Shown: piece by piece, positions 11,190 through 22,223 of the stretch
Numbering within the stretch: position 1 is the first letter of the stretch
Layout of the letters: each line of letters opens with the position of its first letter
Origin: Maniola hyperantus
Taxonomy: Eukaryota; Arthropoda; Insecta; Lepidoptera; Nymphalidae
Length of the DNA stretch: 64,000 nucleotides
Direction: 5' to 3'
Assembly (NCBI RefSeq): GCF_902806685.2
Contig: NC_048560.1
Span: 1,528,492 to 1,592,491 of the forward strand
Program-made: the position numbers and the translations under genes
The notes under the pieces: model-generated
What the model was told of the DNA's origin: nothing
The model's input: the letters and a program-made list of their open reading frames with translations, nothing else
Database searches by the model: none

Positions 11190-11415
11190 AGGGTTCCGTA
11201 CCTAAAAAGGAACCCTTATAGGATCACTTTATTGTCTGTCCGTCGTGTCTGTCAAGAAAACCTATAGGGTTATCATACTTCCCGTTGGCCTAGAATCCTG
11301 AAATCTGGTAGGGGGGGTAGGTCTTATAGCACAAGTAAAGGAATAAATCCGAAAACCGTGAATTTGTGGTTACATCACAGAAAAAGAATCAAAAACTTTA
11401 GTGGTTACTTAGATA
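11190..11415 (+). repeat. Family D fragment
   Basis: Opens 'tagggttccgtacctaaaaa' and matches family D through 'gaatttgtggttacatcaca', then stops short of the usual end. Confidence 0.6.
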
Positions 11416-11459
11416 TATATCTTTTAGTTTGGAATCTTTTCATTATTTTTACGATTTGT

Positions 11460-11482
11460 GGGGGGGGGGGGGGGGGGGGGGG
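11460..11482. repeat. Uninterrupted 23-base G run
   Basis: Twenty-three consecutive G residues in otherwise AT-rich sequence. Such runs can form quadruplexes and are prone to length errors. Confidence 0.95.
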
Positions 11483-11773
11483 AGATTAATAAATTACAAA
11501 ACTTGATTTCTCAAGTTTTTCATGCAAATCCAACTATCGATAAAATTAGGTATAGTGCCTTACAGATTTTATCGATACTACCTTTTAAGACGAATCGTGA
11601 CGGATCCGCTAGTGGCTGTAAGATATCCGCGCGGCCTTGTTTCCGCCTCTTGCCAAATCGCAGGCGCATTGATATGCGACACGAATTCGATGTTTCTTTT
11701 ACACAATGCCGCGTGAAATGTGTTTAATGTGTGTGCTAATTGCTTGCAGCTGCTACTTCTTCGCCTTTCCGAA

Positions 11774-12316
11774 TCTAAATATGTAAAAGGAAAAGGTGAC
11801 TGACTGACTGACTGATCGATCAATGCACAGCTCAAACTACTGGACGGATCGGGATGAAGTTTGGCATGCAGTACCCGTAGTACAAGATTTTACGTCTCAC
11901 CAAACCAAACCAAATTCGAGAGTCGAAATACTTCCGCGTTACAGTAAACTGGATCTTAAATGCCTTGTTTTAAAGCTCAAGTTTGTCTACACTTCTACAG
12001 CCAGCGCTCCAAGCGGAAACATTGCGAAATTAAAATCAGTGGCATTGAATATTTGACTTCAATTCAAGGCTGTTTAGGTCCATTTTACTGTAACGCGGAA
12101 GTATTTCGATTCGGTTTGGTTTGGTTTGGTTTGGTGAGACGTAAAATCTTGTACTACGGGTACTGATAGCTATTATGACGAGACACCCGTTAAGAAAGGA
12201 TTTTTGAAAATTCAACCCCTAAAGGGGTAAAATAGGGGTTTGAATAACCACCACCACGGCCACGTGGACTACACAAATGTGTAGTCCACGTGGACGAAGT
12301 GGCGAGCATAAGTTAG
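11774..12316 (+). mobile_element. H1 Helitron-like element split by a later insertion
   Basis: Starts 'tctaaatatgtaaaaggaaa' and ends 'gcgagcataagttag' (CTAG degraded to TTAG). The body is interrupted after 'tttggcatgcag' by a long-TIR element and resumes at 'gatagctattatgacga'. Confidence 0.7.
11874..12160. mobile_element. Long-TIR element nested in the Helitron
   Basis: Left end CCCGTAGTACAAGATTTTAC pairs with right end GTAAAATCTTGTACTACGGG perfectly. The inverted arms continue inward about 80 bp, including (GGTTT)n/(AAACC)n tracts and 'cttccgcgttacagtaaa'. TA lies on each side. No transposase. TA flanks fit a Tc1/mariner-like target but the ends are not assigned. Confidence 0.7.
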
Positions 12317-12565
12317 TATAGTATATTCAGAATCTTATAGGGCGCCCTCTTGTTTGTGTTCCCTGTTGTGTTGTTGTACTACTTATTTGGCTACGGTAGG
12401 TGACCAGAGGTAGGCCATGGCTACGTAGCCAGCGACGTCGCTATAACGTCCCAGTTTGTTAAGGCTATTATGGCGATAGCCGATTAATCAGCTTTGGCAT
12501 CGCCTGCGGTAGGACACTAGGGACAGTGCGTAGTTTTAATCGACCATTGAGTAGGTAAGTAGATA

Positions 12566-12706
12566 TAGTACGCGACGGGTCGAGATGGCAATCGGGGTAC
12601 GAGCCGGGGTGAGGCCCCGCACACCCGCACATCAAAAAAAAAAAAATCACCCGCGCTATCCCGCACTTCGCCCCGATTGCATTCTCGGCCTGTCGCGTAC
12701 CTACTA
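12566..12706. mobile_element. GC-rich foldback MITE, family F6
   Basis: TAGTACGCGACGGGTCGAGA at the left and 'ctcggcctgtcgcgtac' at the right are inverted. The centre includes a 12-base A run. Open frames across it are by-products of its GC content. Confidence 0.65.
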
Positions 12707-12766
12707 TAGGTAGGTATGGGCTTAATTGCATGATGCATCGTATTACAGTTTTTATTAGTCGAATAA

Positions 12767-13152
12767 GAGCCCTCGCCCACGGCGACTTTTTGTAGCGATG
12801 CTGTCGCGCGTTTACTAAACGCACGCCAGCATCACTACTAACGCGTGTTAGTCGCATTTGCAACGTGCTACTGCATCGCGACTGTATCGATGCAAACGCG
12901 CGACTTTGTCGGATGACATCGGGGGAAGAACGGAGAGAGGGTGGCGCGTGAATAGAGAACCGAGCATCAGTGCAACATTTTTTCTCGTTTGCATCGACAC
13001 AGAAGCGTGACAATATCGCGTTTGCATCGCGACTGAATCTGAGACCGTGGGCGAGGGCACACAGCTAACGACCGCTTCGCGACTGTATCGATGCGGACGC
13101 GCGACAGCATCGCTACTGTATCGCTACAAAAAGTCGCCGTGGGCGAGGGCTC
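12767..13152. mobile_element. GC-rich TIR element with TAA target duplication
   Basis: TIRs GAGCCCTCGCCCACGGCGAC and its perfect complement run at least 40 bp inward, through 'tttttgtagcgatgctgtcg' with one or two changes. TAA flanks both ends (12764-12766, 13153-13155). The 3-bp TWA-type duplication is characteristic of PIF/Harbinger elements. The interior repeats 'gcatcgcgactgtatcgatg' and has no transposase. Long minus-strand frames here are GC artefacts. Confidence 0.7.
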
Positions 13153-13368
13153 TAAGTGTTGGAACTTGAAAGGTGTATTTAATTAGCAACAATGTAATCG
13201 AAACTTGACATTCTTCTTCGAAACCCTTGCTACTCGCCGTAAGATATATTATGGAAACCCTTGCAACTCGCCGTAAGATATATTAAAGAAGTGCACGCTT
13301 CATAAGGTTTCACTGATGAGTGATGACGTAGCAGGTGCCAAGCAAACACCGTGTGCATTTATAGTATA

Positions 13369-14098
13369 CTAGCTTATGCTCGCGACTTCATCCGCGTGGA
13401 CTACACAAATTTCAAACCCCTATTTCACCCCCTTAGGAGTTGAATTTTCAAAAATCCTTTTATAGCGGATGCCAACGTCATAATAGAAAGAAAGAAAGAA
13501 AGAAAGAAAAGACGTTTATTTATACAATTGTGCCCACACATCACAACTTAAAGCTAAGAGCTGGTTATTCCGGCGTTTCTTCCACCTTCATAATAGCTAT
13601 CTGCATGCTAAATTTTAGCCCGATCCATACAGTAGTTTGAGCTGTGTGTTGATAGATCAGTCAGTCAGTCAGTCACCTTTTCATTTTATATATTTAGACT
13701 AGCTTATTCCCGCGACTTCGTCCGCGTGGACTACACAAATTTCAAACACTATTTTACCCCCTTAGGGGTTGAATTTTCGAAAATCCTTTCTTAGCGGATG
13801 TCTACGTCATAATAGCTATCTGCATGCCAAATTTCAGCTTGATCCGTCCAGTAGTTTGAGCTGCGCGTTGATAGATCAGTCAGTCAGTCAGTCACCTTTG
13901 ACGTTTATACATTTAGAAGACTAGCTGATGCCCGTGACTTCGTCCGCGTGAATTTAGGTTTCTTAAAAATGCCGCGGGAACTCTTTCATTTCCCGGGATT
14001 AAAATGACCTATGTCCGCTTAATCGAATGTGCAATGAAAAGACAGCGGTTAGACAGACAAATAGACACTTTCGCATTTATAATATTACTTATTATGAA
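13369..14098 (-). mobile_element. Cluster of three Helitron-like copies
   Basis: Two reverse H1 copies abut (13369-13698, 13699-13918), followed by a reverse H2 copy from 13921 to about 14098. Each begins at CTAG in this orientation. The first H1 copy is interrupted by a retroposon at 13487-13587. Confidence 0.7.
13487..13587 (-). mobile_element. Short retroposon nested in a Helitron
   Basis: A 101-bp insert beginning with an (AAAG)n tract and ending 'ggcgtttcttccacctt' is flanked by a 9-bp duplication TCATAATAG (13478-13486, 13588-13596). The variable-length duplication and simple-repeat tail fit a 5'-truncated LINE or SINE inserted in reverse. Related sequence is at 59463-60052. Confidence 0.7.
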
Positions 14099-14633
14099 AT
14101 GAACTACTTGACGTGCGCGACTGTTTTTACGCGTTTTTAAAAATACCGTGAAAACTATTTGATTTTCCCTGACTAAATCTGAATGAGCTCCACGCCATTG
14201 CCTGGAAGATAGCTTCATTAATCATTCCCCTCCTGGTGATGTCAACTAAAAAGAAACACTCAAGTCTAAAACGATTTCACAATCACAAGAAATTAAACTA
14301 TAATTATACCATCTGGTAACTAACTAAGAGGGCAAAAAACTTACTTAATAATTATTAATAATAATGGCCCTAACAAGGCTTACAGCCTGTCCGTTAAGTA
14401 TAAAGAATTATAATCGTTAGTTAGTTAGTTGGAAAACACAGTTTCAACATTTCAGTTATTGAGTCAAGGACGGCGGGTGCGTTTGAAGGTCCATAATCCG
14501 ACTGGTTTTTGCGACGTGTTTCTAGTTACCACTTAGGTCTAGTTGCATGACAGGCGATTAAAGTTACTTTACGGTTAACTTTTAATCGACAGCAAACATC
14601 AAAGTTAGTATTCCTATCTCCATGATTAAAGGC
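14099..14633. other. No gene recognised
   Basis: AT-rich unique sequence with a partial H2-like remnant near 14130-14180 ('gaaaactatttgattttccc'). No coding signal. Confidence 0.35.
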
Positions 14634-14956
14634 AAAAAAATTGAAATGAAATGAATTTATTTGTTTCATATAGGACAGCATAGCTACTTATGATAAGTCA
14701 AGACTACTACCGTTTTTACCAAAAGTTTCAAAAGTGACTTGTTAAAAGTAAAAAATTGAAATAAATTTGTTTCATATAGGACAGCATGTGCCTCTTATGA
14801 TAAGACTATCAGCGTTTCACCAAAAGTTTCAAATGTGACTTTTTAAAGATAAAAAATTGAAATGAAATGAATTTATTTGTTTCATACAGGACAGCATGTG
14901 CCACTTATTACAAGTCAGACTACCACCGTTTCACCAAAAGTTTTAAAAGTGAATTG
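14634..14956. repeat. Three tandem copies of a roughly 100-117-bp unit
   Basis: Units start at about 14634, 14751 and 14851. Each reads 'aaattgaaat...', 'tttgtttcatataggacagc' and 'ccaaaagttt'. The second copy has lost about 10 bp. Divergence of several bases per unit suggests an old local duplication. Confidence 0.7.
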
Positions 14957-14990
14957 TACATGTACAAGTCATTTTGCTTTTATTGCTGTA

Positions 14991-15162
14991 GGGCGATTGT
15001 CTATAACCTGCATCAATCATTATTACAATCTCAATTGTTCTGATTGGCTGGATTTCTGCGATTCTTGTTGCAACAATGCATTGTGGCCAATAGTGAGCGA
15101 GCATTTACCAATCAGAGATGATTGCGATCGTGACATTGTAGCTGTCAAACAACCGCGGTAGG
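14991..15162. mobile_element. MITE, family F5
   Basis: About 170 bp beginning 'gggcgattgtctataacctg', containing 'caatgcattgtggccaatag', ending 'ctgtcaaacaaccgcggtag'. A close copy sits inside a SINE at 20732-20896, which fixes the approximate ends. Confidence 0.6.
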
Positions 15163-15515
15163 GCCACTGGTCAAAGCTTATCACCGTGACGTAATCTATT
15201 ATTTATTTAACTTTTACTGCTTGTGATACAACTGGACCTTAGTAACCTACCTGTCTTACTAATTCTGCGAGATTAACTAAGAAGCTAACTACTTAGTGCT
15301 ACGCTTGTGCACTAATTTGGTTCGTATTTAGACAGATCCGCCAAAATACGAATAAAATGAGTACACAAACGTGCGTAAGTCTTGTATGACGGCAACTACG
15401 TATCGTATTTTTACGAAACCGAATACGAATGAGTGCACAAACGCTCTAGGGTTCCTTTTTTCCCTGGTGATACGGAATCCTAAAAAAAGAGTCCCGATCT
15501 CGATATATGTTTCCA

Positions 15516-15736
15516 CTAGCTTATGCTCGCGACTTCGTCCGCGTGGACTACACAAATTTCAAACCCCTATTTCCCCACCTTAGGGGTTGAATTTTCAAAA
15601 ATCCTTTCTTAGCGGATGCCTACGCCATAATAGCTATCTGCATGCCAAATTTCAGCCCGATCCATCCAGTAGTTTGAGCTGTGCGTTGATAGATCAGTCA
15701 GTCAGTCAGTGACCTTTTCCTTTTATATATTTATAG
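15516..15736 (-). mobile_element. Helitron-like element, H1 family
   Basis: Reverse copy from 'ctagcttatgctcgcgactt' to 'ttccttttatatatttatag', with a (CAGT)n tract near the right end. Confidence 0.7.
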
Positions 15737-15832
15737 ATGAAGCACAAAGAAGTCTTATTAATGAATCAAATAATAGCACACCCAGTACAGTTATGACCTC
15801 GCGCGTCACACATAGTGCCAGCAATAGGCATA

Positions 15833-16301
15833 AAGGTACGGACAGACGTGCTCATTACTAGCACGAAAGCATGCTTTTATTGAGCAAGTGCTCATTAGTA
15901 GCACGTGTGTCATGTAATGAGCATGCTTATTTCGAGCATGCTCAAAAATCAACCGACGTTTGATTTTCGAGCATGCTACCTGAGGCGCGGGTAGAAGGGG
16001 GCGTGCTCCGAGCGCGTCTGAACAGGGTTTGCTTATTAGCATGTACTCAGTACAACATACAACATATAACTCTACAGTTTATTTAAGCATGCTTATTGCT
16101 GGCAAATGTGAACAGTTGCATGACCATGCTAACTTTAAGCAAGCATAAAAGCATGCTTTTTTTGAGCACGTCTGTCAGTACTTTAACTCTACAGTTTATT
16201 TAAGCATGCTTATTGCTGGCAAATGTGAACAGTTGCATGAGCATGCTAACATTAAGCTAGCATAAAAGCACGCTTTTTTTTAGCACGTCTGTCCGTACCT
16301 T
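15833..16301. mobile_element. hAT-like element rich in GCATGC, with internal duplication
   Basis: TIRs AAGGTACGGACAGACGTGCT (left) and the complement at the right end ('gcacgtctgtccgtacctt') are flanked by a perfect 8-bp duplication TAGGCATA (15825-15832, 16302-16309), the hallmark of hAT transposons. It has no transposase. The interior holds more than ten GCATGC or AGCATGCT palindromes and a direct repeat of about 115 bp starting 'actctacagtttatttaagc' (about 16069 and 16186). Confidence 0.75.
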
Positions 16302-16309
16302 TAGGCATA

Positions 16310-16640
16310 TCCAGTATGAAATGAAACGTCGTGACCTGTTTGTCACGGCTCACTTGTTGTTACATGTTGTATAATGTGTTTGCGACGGCGTTACGTGCGG
16401 ACACGTCAATTGAGTTTAGGTTTGTAACCTATATCATTGTTATGTGATATGTGTTGATATATGTAGAGCATTTTAATTGGCGTCCTATTAGGTGTCAAAC
16501 TACGGCCACAGGTCACGACAGAAAGAGTGAACTAGCAGAGGGTCACCTATAGTGTAATATTTGATTTACTTCATAGAGCTTTCTTATGCGGCCCATAGTT
16601 AGCGACGATGTCTCCGATCCATATGACTTCGTGTAGTTAC
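16310..16640. other. No gene recognised
   Basis: Unique sequence with moderate CpG content and no convincing open frame or repeat match. Confidence 0.35.
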
Positions 16641-16654
16641 AAAAAAATATCATC

Positions 16655-16975
16655 ATCATCATCATCAACCCATCACCGGCTCACTACAGAGCGCGGGTCT
16701 CCTCTCAGAGTGAGAAGGGTTTTGGCCATAGTCTACCACGCTGGCCATGTGCGGATTGGTAGACGTCACACACCTTTGAGAACATTATGGACAACTCTCA
16801 GGCATGCAGGTTTCCTCACGATGTTTTCCTTCACCGTTAAAGCAAGTGATATTTAATTAATTAAAACGCACATAATTCCGAAAAGTTAGAGGTGCGTGCC
16901 CGGGGTCAAACCCCCGACCTCCGATTAGAAGGCGGACGTCCTAACCACTAAGCTTTCAGACGCTTTCAGACGTCC
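16655..16975 (-). mobile_element. SINE S1, reverse copy
   Basis: Runs from an (ATC)n tail through 'cacacctttgagaacattat' and 'caggcatgcaggtttcctca'-type sequence (one base altered) to the tRNA-like head in complement ('ggcggacgtcctaaccacta'). Confidence 0.7.
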
Positions 16976-17409
16976 TAACCACAAAATAAATATACGACAA
17001 CGAAACTTAACCAATTGAATAAACTTAATGGATATCTTCCGCTGTACAAATTTCGGTCAAGCATCTGTCCAAATAAAGCGTTACACCTGTTTGTTGTAAT
17101 TGTAACCAGCTGAACCAGTGGTAGGCAGTTAAAAGGTTATTAATGGTTGTAATTAAAAACGGGCCACCATTGATCGCAGACGGCTTGACGCCTCTCTATA
17201 TACGACTAGCTGATGTCCGCGTCACAGTTCACGACAGTTGGGAACTTGTAACAAAACATTGAGGCTTCGACGTCACTGGCAGGCGTCAAATGTTTCTACA
17301 TTCGACGCTAGGTATAGCCTATGAATCGCCTATTTTTCTTTAATTTCACCTCACTCATAGCCTTATACCTATTTGACATATCGTCGATTCAGGATTAAAC
17401 CGAGAAATG

Positions 17410-17585
17410 AGCCTCAATAGCTCAACCGGTATAGGAGTGGATTGAAAACCGAAAGGTCGACGGTTCAAACCCCGCCCGTTGCACTATTGTCGTACCTACT
17501 CCTAGCACAAGCCTGACGCTTAATTGGAGAGGAAAGGGGATTATTAGTCTTTTAATATGGCTAATATTCTTTAAAAAAAAAAAAT
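17410..17585 (+). mobile_element. SINE S2 copy
   Basis: tRNA-Phe-like head 'tagctcaaccggtataggag' and B box 'ggttcaaaccccgcccg', standard body and an A-rich tail near 17575. Confidence 0.75.
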
Positions 17586-17624
17586 ATATCACTCTAGTTC
17601 ACTCTGACCGCGAGGATTTATAGG

Positions 17625-17835
17625 TTATATAAATATAATATATTTCTACGGCTATACTCACGTATCCAGTCGACGTTAGCCCGACTAGTTTCGAACCCAT
17701 CCTGACTGAACCACCTTGATAAAGGACCCCGAATGGGTTCGAAACTAGTCGTGCTAACGTTGACTGGATACGTGAGTATAGCCGTAGAAATATATTATAT
17801 ATAATGGCAATCACTCACGATAGTTTTAACGCTAA
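17625..17835. mobile_element. Large foldback element, family F2
   Basis: Arms of about 70 bp: 'ctatactcacgtatccagtc' left and 'gactggatacgtgagtatag' right, with inner 'gactagtttcgaaccca' and 'tgggttcgaaactagtc'. The loop is about 33 bp. The outer border 'caatcactcacgatagtttt' recurs at the other copies (39797-40015, 47783-47997). Confidence 0.75.
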
Positions 17836-17989
17836 AATAGGATTTAGGTTATTAAAAATAACGTGGGAATTCTGTGATTTGCCGGGATAAAAAGTAGCCT
17901 ATGTCACTGTTTAGTACATGTGCACTAAACCAGCCTGCCACGCATGAGGCCCAGTATCTATCAGAGCGGAGATAGGTGATACGATAGGC

Positions 17990-18230
17990 AGACCAATCAG
18001 GGTTCCGTACCAGAAGGGTGCCAACGGGAACCTATTACTGAGGCTCCGCTGTCCGTTCATCTGCCCGTCCGTCTGTATGTCTGTCAGCTGTATCTCATAA
18101 ACCGTTAAGTGGAGAGTTGAAATTTTCACAGAGTATATTTCTATTGCCGCTATAACTTGGAATTTAAACACATCTCCGCCCATCTCTTTGGTGGTGGACC
18201 TTAGGGTGCCTCCCCATTGAAGCAAATCGG
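17990..18230 (+). repeat. Fragment of a D-related repeat (D2)
   Basis: Opens 'gggttccgtaccagaagggt', contains 'tctcataaaccgttaagtgg' and 'tctattgccgctataacttg'. Related copies at about 37050-37350 and 60217-60811. Confidence 0.5.
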
Positions 18231-18484
18231 AGTGGAAATGTGTTCAGCAGACCAATTAAGCAATGACGTATATATTTTATCACATCATATCTCAATAATC
18301 TGCTTTGTCCTAGCTTACAAACCTTCGCTCCCCTCCGTTAAATGGACAGGCACCCTTACACTGTCGGTGGATTCATGCAGTTATTAATTCAGGTCTTTAC
18401 TCTTTACTCCAGTAATCGAGCGCTTCCGGCGAAACTGCTTAAATCTTGACAACTAATGATACCTATTTACTTTGTGATGAGACT

Positions 18485-18905
18485 TTGGCGCCGATTCTGT
18501 TATCTTTCTCTAAACTAAATTTAGAGTATCTGCATCTTTTTCTTTTTAATATTGCTAAAAAAGGGCGGAACATGAATTTTACATTTAAGGTGGAAGACAC
18601 GGTCTGTCTGCGAAATTAAAATTTAATTTGGTTTTTTGCAAATTTGTAAACTAATACGACAAAGTAGGCTTATGACATTCAAATTGAGCCCCTAGCAATA
18701 TCATCTTCACAGGATTTTATAAAAATCTTTACTTGAAAGTGTCCAGTTTAAGAAATTAGTCAAAATAATGCGTTAATTTTAGTGCACGCTACAAATTTAA
18801 ACAATAGACCCGCGACTGGCAGCCAAAGTCACGACGTTTCACACCTCTAAATCAAAAAGAGTATGCGAATACTCTAAAATTTAGGTGTACTCAGAATTAG
18901 TACCA
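18485..18905. mobile_element. Repeat interrupted by a 190-bp element
   Basis: The outer sequence ('ggcgccgattctgttatctt' to 'ctcagaattagtaccat') matches an uninterrupted copy at 40744-41032. The extra 18590-18778 segment matches 54118-54300 in reverse ('ggtggaagacac', 'atgacattcaaattgagccc'). Comparing the two sites shows a clean nested insertion. Confidence 0.65.
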
Positions 18906-19267
18906 TAATGATTCACAGTGTATAATAACATTAGTTATGAAACGAGTCTACAATTTACGTAATTTAAATATATTTTGAGTTGCGCAAGAGTGTTTAATAT
19001 GCAATATATCTGTCACAGAAAAGTTCCTGATTTAAAAACGTAACAAAGTGTAGTTCACACAGAAAATCTGTATTTTTGTTCAGTTTTCTGATTTAAAAAT
19101 GTGAATCTCAACGGTTCTTCGGTTTAAAAAAATGTTTTCCAGTGAGAAATAGTCGAAGTGTGAAAAAATTCTAATTCCACACGTCATCACATAGTCGGAG
19201 GAGATCGCACGTAAGTTCGAATTTGGCGAACGAATTTGGTTTTGTTCCTGGCACTTACGCCCATTTT

Positions 19268-19757
19268 TAGGGTTCCGTAGCCGAATGGCAAAAAATCATG
19301 TCATGTCTGTCTGTTTGTCCGTCCGTACGTCACAGCCACTTTTGTTCCGAAACTATAAGAGCTATGCTGTTGAAACTTGGAAAGTAGATGTATTTTGTAA
19401 GATTTTTACGCAAAAATAGAAAAAAAAACATTAAATTTTGGGGTTCCCCATACTTAGAACTGAAACTCAAAAATGATATTGAGGTTTCTTATATATCATT
19501 TTTTTCTAAACTGAATAGTTTGCGCGAGAGACTTCCAAAGTGGTAAAATGTGTCCCCCCCCCTGTAATTTCTAAAATAAGAGAATGATAAAACTAAAAAA
19601 ATCTATGATGTACATTACCATGCAAACTTCCACCGAAAATTGGTTTGAACGAGCTCTAGTAAGTAGTTTTTGATTTATCGTGTAAAATATCAATAAAATA
19701 CGATTGTACTACGGAACCCTCAGTGCGCGGGTCTGATACGCACTTGGCCGGTTTTTT
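19268..19757 (+). repeat. Family D-like repeat, variant D3
   Basis: Begins 'tagggttccgtagccgaatg' with a GTCTGTCTG tract and ends 'gatacgcacttggccggttt', but the interior differs from family D. Ends shared with D suggest a common mobilising machinery. Confidence 0.6.
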
Positions 19758-19849
19758 TTAATACCTTGACCACGATCACACCTGATGGGCAGTGATGATG
19801 TGGCCTAAGATGGGACGCGTTTGTCTACAAGGTGCCTATTCACTTGATC

Positions 19850-20475
19850 CATACTAATATTATAAATGCGAAGGTCTGTCTGTTTTTCTGCTAGCCTTTC
19901 ACGGCCCAACAGTTCAACCGATTTTGATGTAATTTGGTATAGAGTTAGCTTACATTCCGGGGAAGGACGAATGACATATAATACTTTTTATCCCGGAAAA
20001 TAAAGAGTTCTCACGGGATTTAAAAAATCTAAATCGCAGTCTACTTGTACCATTACTATAACCGAGAAGCCCTCTTTTAAAGCTTACTATCACAATAAAC
20101 AACATAAACAACCGTAATGAAGATCGTGATTATAATTAAAGCAATGCAGTCATCACTGGCTTGGAAGTCATGTCTATCTACACTACACTCCTAAAATGAC
20201 TCATACGAAATGCACTTCTGAATCTAGTGCCATATTTGCAGTTACGTCACGTTGTCACGGCAAAGATTAGGCCATTTCTAAGGGTCATAACAGACACGAT
20301 ACTTTAAGGTTCAGCCACTGCCGCCAGCGCGTTGCCCCATATATCACTACCCATATTATAAATGCGAAAGTGTGTTTGTTTGTTGGTTTATTGATTTGTT
20401 GGCTTGTTGATTTGTCCTTCAATCACGTCGCAACGGAGCAACGGATCGACGTAATTTCTTGCATGGGTATAGTTG
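19850..20475 (+). mobile_element. Two H2 Helitron-like copies, partial
   Basis: 19850 to about 20045 starts 'catactaatattataaatgc' and runs to 'cacgggatttaaaaaatc'. A second partial starts near 20350 ('cccatattataaatgcgaaa') with a TTTGTTTGTTGG tract. Confidence 0.6.
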
Positions 20476-20584
20476 TAGACCTTTTAATTATCAACAATCA
20501 CCGAGTAGATTTGAACACTTTTCAGATGCTCTTAGTCGCGAATATAAAGTTTCTCTAGTGATCACCATCATCATGATTAAACCA

Positions 20585-20945
20585 TCGCCGGCCCACTATT
20601 GCAATATGAAACCTGCATGCCTGAGAGTTTTCCATAATGTTCTCAAAGGTGTGCGAAGTCTACCAATCCGCACATGGCCAGCTTGGTAGACTATGGCCAC
20701 AAACCCTTCTCACTCTGAGAGGAGACCAGTACGGCGATTGTCTAAAACCTGCATCAATCATTATTACAATTTCAAGTGTTCTGATTGGCTGAATTTGTGC
20801 GATTCTTGTTGCAACAATGCATTGTAGCCAATAGTGAGCGAGCGTTAACCAATCGGAGATGATTGCGATCGTGACATTATAGCTGTCATTCTCCCGCAAT
20901 CGCACAGCCGGTCTCTATAGTGAGCCTGAGATAGTGATGATGCCA
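20585..20945 (+). mobile_element. SINE S1 body split by a MITE
   Basis: S1 body 'gaaacctgcatgcctgagag' to 'cttctcactctgagaggaga', resuming at 'tctatagtgagcctgagat'. The tRNA-like head is missing. The break is filled by the F5 element. Confidence 0.65.
20732..20896. mobile_element. MITE F5 nested in SINE S1
   Basis: Close copy of 14991-15162 ('gattgtctaaaacctgcatc', 'caatgcattgtagccaatag'). Ends approximate. Confidence 0.65.
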
Positions 20946-21615
20946 TGTAATGTTTATGTAGCTATGGAAAGCGCTATCCTATACGAGAATATTTATAGTA
21001 CAGCATTCCCATTAAGGTTTGTCACATCAGATCCTGTTCCAAATACTGACCACAAGTTACATCATGTAATTTACATATGAAATGGCATTGTGTTTCTTGT
21101 TTATCAGAAGCCTCGAGGCTTGCAGTCTTGCACATACTTGTAGAATGCGTGGCTGAATCTATAATAATTTTACACGGCAGGACGTCACACTGATGGTTCG
21201 AAAACGCGCCCTATTCTGTGAAGAAGCCTGCAACAAACTCAGTTGAGTACTCTTTTTGTTATCATTTCTACATCAGCTAGCCGACTACAGAAAAGCGGCT
21301 GACTATTGACTTATATATTACTTCGTATGGACATGGTCATTGAACAAACACAATGGCACCGACTCATCGGTGCTTTAGCAATAATGCAACCTCAGTGACG
21401 TCTGGATTTCAAACGGGTCGTTCATTAGTATCTAAGAGGTGGCGCTGATTTATTTGGTTCCAAAACCGTGAAAAATTTTGTTCGCTTGGGCATATCTTGT
21501 CATTTATATCGATGCGGCTGACGCAGCTTAGTGATTAATATTATTGCTGCAATCTCAAATGCGCTGAATTTATGGAAAACCATAAACCATATCATAGGAT
21601 CCTGAATCGACGATA

Positions 21616-21845
21616 TGTAAAATATATAAAATGAAAAGGTGACCGACTGACTGACTGACAGATCTTTCAACGCACAGCTCAAATTACTGGACGGATCGGG
21701 CTGAAATTTGACATGCAGATACCTAACTATTATGACGTAGGCAACCGCTAAGAAAGGATTTTTGAAAATTCAACCCTAAGGGGATGGGGAATAGGGGTTT
21801 GAAATTTGTGTAGGTTACGCGGACGAAGTCGCGAGCATAAGCTAG
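21616..21845 (+). mobile_element. Helitron-like element, H1 family
   Basis: From 'aatatataaaatgaaaaggt' to 'gcgagcataagctag'. The tract has a few CTGA units, and TACGCGGACGAAGTCGCG lies near the end. Confidence 0.7.
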
Positions 21846-22223
21846 TGTAAAATTTTAGGCTATGGTGACGTAAAGTCAAAGAAAAATAGGGCTACTTTAG
21901 GGCTATCTGCGACGAAATATATACTAACATATGACGCCTGCCAGTGACGTCTGTCGTGAACTGTGCCAATAGTGAGAGAGCGTGTCCGCCAAAAGATGTG
22001 TTACTATAAAGTTATTACATATTACTGGCAGATACTTATTAATGACTTCCAAATATGTCGACAGTATGTTAAGTGGGCTGGTGAGAAAGTACGTGAAAGG
22101 GAGCAATAAATCGATGCCCTACAAATTGTTCATATCGGCCAGTGGTACGTATTGAGGACGAAGGAAATATGTAGAACTTGCATATCCATTGCGTTAGGCG
22201 ATCCGTATGGCTGTTTATAGAAC

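Noticed and set aside
12468..13060. Long minus-strand open frames (up to 181 residues)
   Set aside because: They lie across two GC-rich inverted-repeat elements with clear TIRs. Stop codons are rare simply because of GC content, and no domain is visible.
14877..15161. 94-residue plus-strand frame
   Set aside because: It spans the end of a tandem repeat and a MITE that recurs at 20732-20896 with a different frame.
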